This document shows, piece after piece, positions 1 to 4,628 of a stretch of 8,024 nucleotides of DNA. The position numbers and the translations under genes were made by a program. The notes beneath the pieces were generated by a model, which ran no database searches, was not told the origin of the DNA, and worked only from the letters and a program-made list of their open reading frames with translations. Source of the DNA: Deltaproteobacteria bacterium (GTDB taxonomy: Bacteria; Bdellovibrionota; Bdellovibrionia; JABDDW01); NCBI GenBank assembly GCA_013287405.1, contig JABDDW010000068.1:1-8024 (forward strand), given 5' to 3'. How positions within the stretch are numbered: the first letter of the stretch is position 1; each line of letters begins with the position of its first letter.

Positions 1-367
1 GCCTTAGTTTGCTATTGGATATTGCCGCGAGAGAAGCTCTCTCATGAAATTCGTAAAATCCAATTCTTTTTGAAACTTCGCAATCTGGATGGGCTGCAAA
101 ACCCGTAGATGTTTGTGGGCATTCTTCCCTACCTAAGGTGAAAGGGGAAATTCCAGTGTTTCTCCACGCGCCGTACACTAAACGTTCAAGCGCCTCTGAT
201 TTAGCCTTTTCCACTGCCGTTGCCTTATCCCGAGACAAAGAAACTCCGGAAAAATGGCCAAAATTGGATGCATAAGTACACTCGGCTAGAACCCAGTGCC
301 ATAACGGGAGCACTGTAAACCGGAAGTGCTTGCATTCTGCGAAGTACGCTCGGGTTAATTCTTCCAT
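1..367 (-). CDS. YcaO-domain protein, N-terminal 122 residues (cut by window start)
   Basis: The reading frame opens at ATG 367-365 and stays open to the window edge, giving 122 residues. Two segments match the ATP-binding signature of YcaO proteins: residues 51-62 contain KSEALER (E58, E61, R62), like the family's 'A..EalER' helix, and residues 87-110 contain STGFAAHPD followed by E106-F-H-E109-R110, like 'G.AAh.d.eeA...al.E..ERDA'. YcaO enzymes use ATP to activate peptide backbone amides, making azolines, amidines or thioamides in RiPPs or modifying protein targets such as ribosomal protein S12. The start overlaps the upstream binding-protein gene by 13 bp; an in-frame TGA lies 24 nt upstream of the ATG and no other ATG is available. 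The Shine-Dalgarno is poor (GAGG about 14 nt away), so translational coupling is likely. The N-terminus before the first motif is short, about 45 residues. The substrate is unknown, and the catalytic C-terminus is not in the window. Confidence 0.82.
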   Translation of the reverse strand, partial: MEELTRAYFAECKHFRFTVLPLWHWVLAECTYASNFGHFSGVSLSRDKATAVEKAKSEALERLVYGAWRNTGISPFTLGREECPQTSTGFAAHPDCEVSKRIGFYEFHERASLAAISNSKLR

Positions 368-1866
368 CTTATATCTGCCAGCCTCAATTCATCGTCATAT
401 TTTGAAGGAGGTCGGGCAATAATTTTTTTAGAACTCAAGATTGAAACGCCGAATCGAACAAAAGGAACCATCCGAGCAGTTGATAAAAGATTTTCGGAAA
501 TTTTGTGGAGTATTTCTGATCGTTGATCAAACTCCTTTTGCACCGCTTTCTCAAGGAGTCTATTGAGGTCCCCATTTGGATCGGGAATCACACCGCTTTT
601 TGGACTAAGCATGGTAAGGAGAGTTCCGGCAGGATCCTTCGCGTTAAGGCCGGTCATACTTACAAAAAAGTCATGGTCTAAGGATGCTTGTGTACGATTA
701 TATTCTGTAAAGTCTATTGCATGTGTTTCCACGTCAATTCCTCGCGCTCGAAACAGGGACTCAATCCAGGCCATGGCGCCGCTGTTTCTAGCGCTAAGTG
801 TGCCGTACCCGATCAGGTGTTTAGGCCACGATTTTCCATCCGCACCTTTTTTTATATCTTCGAATATCTTTTTTTCAGTAGTTGGCGGTAATGCGCCTAC
901 GAAGCCGTGCGGATAGATCTGATGTGTAGCCGTAGAATAGTTTGTTGTCATTTCCTTTTCAGCATGTTCCCCAATTACGGCCGCTAAATTAAGTCGCTCC
1001 TCTATTTTCTTCAGTCGCTTAGTATCAAAAAATAAAACAAACGCCACGGAACTAGGTTCTGTGCTCTCGCTGACAATTGATCCTTGGTCTAATAGTTTTT
1101 TTAAGATCTTTGCGGCTGGGTCAGTTGGTAATCCTCTTAACAGAGAGAACTGCCATCTATTGTGTGCTAGATGGTCAAAGACCTCTTCATTTGTCGATGG
1201 GAGTTGTACTAAAGTAACATTTTGCACCTGCTGTGGGTCGTATTTGTAGAACCCCCTATTAATTGTCAGTATACAGGATCTATTTTTACGATCGAAATCC
1301 TTTAATCGGTAAGGACCACTAGAATTGCGCAAGTCGACCACGTTTTCTTTGGAGATAGAGCCTCTCGGGATTAGGATAAATTCGGGAGTCGTTAACCTTT
1401 GAATAAAAGTTTGATAAGGTTTTTTTAAGTTCAATGTCAATTCATACTTGGATGGGGTTTCAATACCAGACTCGTCCAAAAATTCTGCGACAAAACTATG
1501 TGTTGATCCTCCTGACCTCAATAAATGGATAAACGTGGCTTTCCAATCCTCGGAATCAAGTTCTCTTCCGAGGGAGTCTTTTCGCCCGGTGTTTAGCTTG
1601 AAGGAAAATTTCAGATGATCTGGTGATATTACCCAGGACGTCGCGAAGTCTCCCACTAACCTTCCCTGCGAATCATAGGTAACCAATCCGGATCCAAGGT
1701 TAACCATTGTATGCCATTGCGCACTGTCGACAATCTCAGCGGGGTCCAATTTTTCAGGGGCACCGTTTAGACTACCAGTTATCGATTCTTTCACATCAAA
1801 TCCTAAGCACACCTGGCAACAGGTCAACACTAAGCCGATAAGGAAAGAAGCGACTTTGAACGGCAC
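355..1866 (-). CDS. Extracellular solute-binding protein, family 5 (oligopeptide/dipeptide type)
   Basis: This 503-residue protein has an N-terminal signal peptide (residues 1-22: hydrophobic FLIGLVLTCCQVCLG, likely signal peptidase I site after G22; the cysteines do not form a good lipobox). Residues 38-118 carry the SBP_bac_5 hallmark pattern: EKLDPAE, a 'glvtYDsqGrLvgDfAtSW' stretch (60-78), 'SPDhLkFsFKL' (81-91) and 'DSEDWKATF' (104-112). The length is typical of OppA/DppA-like periplasmic proteins. The start is GTG at 1866; an in-frame TAA three codons upstream makes it the only start keeping the full signal peptide. There is no convincing Shine-Dalgarno; the stop of the small ORF upstream is 14 bp away, suggesting coupled translation. 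No permease or ATPase gene is visible, so it may be an orphan binding protein for uptake or sensing of a peptide. The family call is firm; the ligand is unknown. It is followed by and overlaps a YcaO gene. Confidence 0.88.
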   Translation of the reverse strand: MPFKVASFLIGLVLTCCQVCLGFDVKESITGSLNGAPEKLDPAEIVDSAQWHTMVNLGSGLVTYDSQGRLVGDFATSWVISPDHLKFSFKLNTGRKDSLGRELDSEDWKATFIHLLRSGGSTHSFVAEFLDESGIETPSKYELTLNLKKPYQTFIQRLTTPEFILIPRGSISKENVVDLRNSSGPYRLKDFDRKNRSCILTINRGFYKYDPQQVQNVTLVQLPSTNEEVFDHLAHNRWQFSLLRGLPTDPAAKILKKLLDQGSIVSESTEPSSVAFVLFFDTKRLKKIEERLNLAAVIGEHAEKEMTTNYSTATHQIYPHGFVGALPPTTEKKIFEDIKKGADGKSWPKHLIGYGTLSARNSGAMAWIESLFRARGIDVETHAIDFTEYNRTQASLDHDFFVSMTGLNAKDPAGTLLTMLSPKSGVIPDPNGDLNRLLEKAVQKEFDQRSEILHKISENLLSTARMVPFVRFGVSILSSKKIIARPPSKYDDELRLADIRWKN

Positions 1867-1880
1867 TGTATTTTAGGTGG

Positions 1881-2015
1881 TTATACTCGACCCTGAGTGT
1901 CTCCGCCTCTAGAAAGAGTCGATAGGAATACTGTTCTACCAAGAACAACCCCTTGAATAAGTAACAGCGCTAATGCGATCGAAACTGAAGCTAAAAAGCG
2001 GCGAATTATTAACAC
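1881..2015 (-). CDS. Small exported or membrane peptide, 44 residues; candidate precursor or signal peptide
   Basis: I do not recognise this peptide from any family. It starts at GTG 2015-2013, preceded by a strong Shine-Dalgarno (AAGGAGA, 7 nt spacing), much better than that of the gene after it. Residues 1-26 look like a signal peptide: MLIIRRF, then a hydrophobic run (about residues 9-25) ending VVLG, a plausible signal peptidase I site. The remaining 18 residues would be RTVFLSTLSRGGDTQGRV: no cysteine, five Ser/Thr, and an internal GG. The frame could extend to a GTG at 2081, but that would run through the promoter and lacks a ribosome binding site, so the shorter form is preferred. It is the first gene of the minus-strand operon ahead of a peptide-binding protein and a YcaO gene. 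A RiPP precursor or peptide signal is inference; a translated leader enabling translation of the next gene is the main alternative. Confidence 0.55.
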   Translation of the reverse strand: MLIIRRFLASVSIALALLLIQGVVLGRTVFLSTLSRGGDTQGRV

Positions 2016-2021
2016 TTTGAT

Positions 2022-2028
2022 TCTCCTT
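2022..2028 (-). promoter_or_regulatory. Ribosome binding site of the 44-residue peptide
   Basis: Reading on the minus strand, AAGGAGA lies 6-7 nt before the GTG at 2015. This near-perfect Shine-Dalgarno is what fixes the short start of the small peptide and argues that it is really translated. Confidence 0.7.
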
Positions 2029-2042
2029 CTAAAGACTGGTCT

Positions 2043-2069
2043 ATTATCAAAATTGACACCGTATGTCAA
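2043..2069 (-). promoter_or_regulatory. Predicted promoter of the peptide/SBP/YcaO operon
   Basis: On the minus strand, a perfect -35 box TTGACA (2069-2064) is followed by GATAAT (2048-2043) at 15 bp, or by TAATAG (2046-2041) at 17 bp. Transcription would start about 10 bp before the Shine-Dalgarno of the 44-residue peptide. The -35 half is also one arm of an inverted repeat shared with the opposite promoter. This is a prediction from consensus only. Confidence 0.5.
2053..2069. repeat. Perfect inverted repeat TTGACA-N5-TGTCAA in the divergent promoter region
   Basis: The arms are 2053-2058 and 2064-2069, with spacer CCGTA between. The repeat sits between the two divergently transcribed units, and each arm is a consensus -35 box for one direction. 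It could be an operator for a dimeric regulator, or just two -35 boxes overlapping back to back. A separate palindrome, TGATATCA, follows at 2073-2080. Confidence 0.6.
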
Positions 2070-2081
2070 CCCTGATATCAC
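2053..2081 (+). promoter_or_regulatory. Predicted promoter of the histidine kinase, implying a leaderless mRNA
   Basis: A perfect -35 box TTGACA (2053-2058) is followed at 17 bp by TATCAC (2076-2081), a moderate -10 match. Transcription would begin about 2088, almost at the ATG at 2091. The kinase has no Shine-Dalgarno, which fits leaderless translation. This is a prediction from consensus only. Confidence 0.4.
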
Positions 2082-2090
2082 AATCTTGGT

Positions 2091-3818
2091 ATGAATACAT
2101 CTTTAGGTTCTTTTACTCAATCAGAAAAATCTGCTTTCAGTGAAATAAGGTCCATTGGTTTAAAAACGATTCTGTTCACTGTCTGTGTCTTAACAGGAAT
2201 TTGGGTTATTGTTTCAATTTATGGAATGCGGTCCCTTATCGAATCTAGAAAAGCCTTTTTGTCGACCATGATAGAGTCGCATCAAGAGGAAATTGTCTCG
2301 GGGCAATTTAGATCGTTCATAGAAGGGGTAAGGCGGGATAAAATCGCTGAGTTTTCCAGCTTAAGTATATGTTGGGGTGAAGGTGGTGATAACTGTGAGC
2401 ATGCTCAATTTAGCATCCCGAAATTGTTTACCTACTCGATCAATATTCCCATCTATGCAGGCAATTCCATAGTTGCGACAGTCCATGGCAAAGCCACATT
2501 ACACACGATGGTCATTCAAAGCGGTCTGGTTTTATTTTCCTTTGCCTTTACAATTTTCTTTCTTTTTTTTTCGATGAAAAGATTTATCTTAACTGAGCAA
2601 AGAGCGCGAAATGTCTTAGCAAAGGCAGTATTACTAACTGCTCAAGGAAATACTGCAGAGAACCTAACAGATCTTCCAACCGAAATCCGGCCTCTTGCCC
2701 AAGCGCTTCTTAAAAGTGTAGCTGATCTTCAGAAGACACAAATTGAAAGTGCGGGGGTCAAGGCTCGAGGTGATCTAGCCTCTCAAGTGGCTCATGACAT
2801 TCGTTCACCTCTCGCAGCCCTTGATGTCGCGCTGACTGAGCTAGGACAATTGCCCGAAGAGACTCGAATACTGGTGCGGGAAGCGACCCAGCGGATAAGG
2901 GATATAGCAAATAATTTATTGGCGAGATCAAACGTTAACCATTCTGAAGCGGAAATTCCCGAAGCAAATTTGAGTTGCCCCGTTTCCACCCACCATATTG
3001 CAAGTCTGATTGAAGCGATTGTGTCTGAAAAGAGGGTATTATATAGTTCTAGACCGGAGATTCGTATTGAATTTCTTTCGCAAGTAGAATCGTACGGGTT
3101 ATTCGCGCAAATCGAACCTGTAGAATTTAAGAGAATATTGTCAAATTTGATTAACAATAGCGTCGACGCGATTAATTCTTCGGGGAAAGTTGAAGTATCA
3201 TTAACTCATGAGCAGAATAACCTGAAAATTTCGGTTAAAGATGACGGTTGTGGCATGGATGAAGTTACCATTTCAAAACTCGGAACGAGGGGGTTTAGCC
3301 GTAGAAAACTGAACAATGAATCAGGAAGTGGTTTAGGTCTTTATCATGCGAAAATATGTTTAAAATTATGGCGAGGATGGCTGGAGGTAAAAAGCGCACT
3401 CGGTCGCGGTACTATCGTGTCTCTAATGTTACCGCGTGCCAAGACACCGAGTTGGTTCGTGGAAAGTATAACACTTAAAAAAGGACGGATTGTTGCAGTG
3501 GTTGATGACGATTCTTCCATACATCGCGTTTGGGAAAATCGTTTTAAGTGTGTTGATATTAAGCTTGTGCATTTGTATTCAATTGGTGAACTTTCAAGCT
3601 GGGTCCAAAACCACGACGCTAACCTATATCTAGTAGATTTTGAGTTTACAGGAAGTCATCAGACGGGAATAGAAATTATTAAACACCTTGACCTCATAGA
3701 AAGATCGTTCCTGGTTACGAGTCGATATGAAGAAGATATCATCCAAAGGTGCGAAGCCTTGAATATTGCCTTAATACCTAAATCCCTTGCCTCAATTATC
3801 CCAGTAATCGAATGCTAG
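2091..3818 (+). CDS. Hybrid sensor histidine kinase with C-terminal receiver domain
   Basis: This 575-residue inner-membrane protein has two membrane segments (about 24-45 and 142-162) flanking a periplasmic sensor of about 95 residues with two cysteines (C94, C102). A linker follows, then the dimerisation/phosphoacceptor domain with HDIRSPL (H235). The ATPase domain shows an N-box NLINNSVDA (352-360), G1 box DDGCGM (384-389) and G2 box GSGLGL (412-417). A receiver domain occupies about 465-575, with acidic DDD (472-474), probable phosphoacceptor D516, T543 and K564. By family knowledge it autophosphorylates on His and can pass phosphate to Asp. No output or DNA-binding regulator is seen in the window, so the target is unknown. 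It is divergent from the peptide/SBP/YcaO operon and shares its promoter region, suggesting that it senses something handled by that operon. There is no Shine-Dalgarno before the ATG. Confidence 0.92.
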   Translation: MNTSLGSFTQSEKSAFSEIRSIGLKTILFTVCVLTGIWVIVSIYGMRSLIESRKAFLSTMIESHQEEIVSGQFRSFIEGVRRDKIAEFSSLSICWGEGGDNCEHAQFSIPKLFTYSINIPIYAGNSIVATVHGKATLHTMVIQSGLVLFSFAFTIFFLFFSMKRFILTEQRARNVLAKAVLLTAQGNTAENLTDLPTEIRPLAQALLKSVADLQKTQIESAGVKARGDLASQVAHDIRSPLAALDVALTELGQLPEETRILVREATQRIRDIANNLLARSNVNHSEAEIPEANLSCPVSTHHIASLIEAIVSEKRVLYSSRPEIRIEFLSQVESYGLFAQIEPVEFKRILSNLINNSVDAINSSGKVEVSLTHEQNNLKISVKDDGCGMDEVTISKLGTRGFSRRKLNNESGSGLGLYHAKICLKLWRGWLEVKSALGRGTIVSLMLPRAKTPSWFVESITLKKGRIVAVVDDDSSIHRVWENRFKCVDIKLVHLYSIGELSSWVQNHDANLYLVDFEFTGSHQTGIEIIKHLDLIERSFLVTSRYEEDIIQRCEALNIALIPKSLASIIPVIEC

Positions 3819-3821
3819 ACT

Positions 3822-4331
3822 TCACTCACACAGCACCGTAATAGACCCGACTTGGCCGGGTGGGGCGGAGGCGAGGTGGCCGGAGCAGGTGAGGGAGGGG
3901 CCGTGCTTGCTGCGGGGCTGGAAGTCGATGTTGAATTGGGAGTTGGGCTTGAGGTGGTCGATAAGGGTTCTGTAGGTCTTTCCGGCGACCTTAAATTGAA
4001 TGGCGTCGTAGCCGGTGCCGAGAGCTACCAATCCTTGGCCAGAACCATTTAAAGAAAAAGTGTTGCTGTAGTCAGTTAAAAAGAAATTGGTGTTTTTGAT
4101 GGGGTAATATTCGTTATCGAGAACCTCGACTTGGGTTTTGGCCGCTGTGACTTCAGGGCTCTTTTGTAAGAGCGTGAAAGCAAATACGAAGTTCCCCTTA
4201 CACTTGATCCCTTTACTATTGAAAACCGAATTGAGGCATGTATCCGTTTTACCAGCCAACACCATTTGCGAGAAAAATAATGCGCAAAATACGCAAGGCA
4301 AAACAGATCCCCTAATTTTTTGTAAAAGCAT
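3822..4331 (-). CDS. Secreted hypothetical protein with four cysteines
   Basis: I do not recognise this 169-residue protein. Residues 1-26 are a clear signal peptide ending MVLA|G. The mature part, about 143 residues, has four cysteines in two pairs near its ends (C32 and C44; C149 and C168), suggesting two disulfides in a periplasmic or secreted protein. There are no further membrane segments. The start at ATG 4331 is supported by a strong purine-rich Shine-Dalgarno (GGGGAGGG, 4344-4337). The gene is convergent with the histidine kinase, with only 3 bp between stop codons. Its 3' third is unusually GC-rich (about 69% in 3846-3945 by hand count, against about 39% in 4231-4330), which could reflect a recombined end or amino-acid bias. 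A Fur-family-like palindrome lies about 100 bp upstream and may control it. Coding status is likely given the signal peptide and ribosome binding site; function is unknown. Confidence 0.72.
   Translation of the reverse strand: MLLQKIRGSVLPCVFCALFFSQMVLAGKTDTCLNSVFNSKGIKCKGNFVFAFTLLQKSPEVTAAKTQVEVLDNEYYPIKNTNFFLTDYSNTFSLNGSGQGLVALGTGYDAIQFKVAGKTYRTLIDHLKPNSQFNIDFQPRSKHGPSLTCSGHLASAPPGQVGSITVLCE
3845..3861. other. Short hairpin near the convergent gene ends
   Basis: The arms ACCCG (3845-3849) and CGGGT (3857-3861) flank a 7-nt loop, inside the 3' end of the secreted-protein gene and just beyond the kinase stop. There is no T-tract on either strand, so it is at best a weak transcription stop. 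It is listed because the 3-bp gap leaves no room for another terminator. Confidence 0.25.
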
Positions 4332-4426
4332 TTGAACCCTCCCCTTTTAAATCGTCGAAGAGTACTAACATGATTTAAATCTATGAACAATGGGATTTCT
4401 GTTAAAAGTCTCAAGTAAATCGTTTG

Positions 4427-4441
4427 TTGTAATAATTACAA
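4427..4441. promoter_or_regulatory. Perfect 7-1-7 palindrome resembling a Fur-family (Zur/PerR) operator
   Basis: TTGTAAT-A-ATTACAA is a perfect inverted repeat. Its layout matches the 7-1-7 boxes of Bacillus subtilis Fur-family regulators; it differs from the Zur box (TCGTAATNATTACGA) at one symmetric position and from the PerR box (TTATAATNATTATAA) at one symmetric position. It lies about 96 bp before the secreted-protein start codon (minus strand) and about 190 bp before aroA, so the secreted-protein gene is the more likely target. No Fur-family gene is visible in the window. Confidence 0.4.
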
Positions 4442-4471
4442 GCCAGCCCCAATTCCTGCGGCATCTGCCGT

Positions 4472-4519
4472 GCAAACAAACTAGCAACTAAGCAAACGAA
4501 CGAGCAGGCAAACAAGCGG
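4472..4519. repeat. Degenerate tetranucleotide tract (GCAA/ACAA-like)
   Basis: About twelve consecutive 4-base units of the form [AG]C[AT][AG] can be read here (GCAA, ACAA, ACTA, GCAA and so on, with one phase slip at CTAA). It is almost free of T on the plus strand. It may be a decayed microsatellite or an unstructured 5' leader segment of the aroA transcript. Confidence 0.4.
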
Positions 4520-4617
4520 TACAAAACTTCAGAAACATAGTTTAACATTCCTTTGGGCCCTCAGTGATAGCAAAAGACCTTAAAACGGGGGCCTTAAAAT
4601 AATATAAAGATCTTAAA

Positions 4618-4623
4618 AAGGAG
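4618..4623 (+). promoter_or_regulatory. Ribosome binding site of aroA
   Basis: AAGGAG lies 5 nt before the ATG at 4629. It fixes the aroA start and is the only strong Shine-Dalgarno in the aro operon; the following two genes rely on ATGA overlaps. Confidence 0.7.
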
Positions 4624-4628
4624 ATCCG

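Larger units (their letters stand above)
4332..4628. other. Divergent intergenic region between the secreted-protein gene and aroA
   Basis: These 297 bases have no credible gene. From left to right they hold the Shine-Dalgarno of the minus-strand gene, a GATTTAAATC palindrome (4372-4381), the Fur-family-like palindrome (4427-4441), a degenerate period-4 tract (4472-4519), a GGGCCC (4555-4560), three CTTAAAA copies (4579, 4593 and 4612) and the aroA ribosome binding site. Promoters must lie here for both genes, but I could not assign clear -35/-10 pairs. There is no obvious attenuator or riboswitch. Confidence 0.6.

Noticed and set aside
563..1249. Plus-strand ORFs of 62-117 residues opposite the binding-protein gene
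   Set aside because: They are antisense to a well-supported gene, show no recognisable motif and have no ribosome binding site context.
2016..2081. N-terminal extension of the 44-residue peptide to a GTG at 2081 (66 residues)
   Set aside because: The extension covers the predicted promoter and the inverted repeat, has no ribosome binding site, and the downstream GTG has a near-perfect one.
2553..2572. T-rich run inside the kinase gene as a terminator or slippage site
   Set aside because: It simply encodes the Phe-rich second membrane segment and has no preceding hairpin; the frame continues intact.
3852..4052. Plus-strand 66-residue Gly/Val/Glu-rich ORF
   Set aside because: It is a low-complexity shadow of the G-rich end of the secreted-protein gene.
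4076..4414. Minus-strand 112-residue ORF overlapping the secreted-protein gene
   Set aside because: It lies in another frame over a gene with a clear signal peptide and Shine-Dalgarno, and resembles no family.
4383..4418. 11-codon ORF in the region before aroA as a leader peptide for attenuation
   Set aside because: It has no Shine-Dalgarno, is not rich in aromatic residues, and no terminator/antiterminator pair follows.
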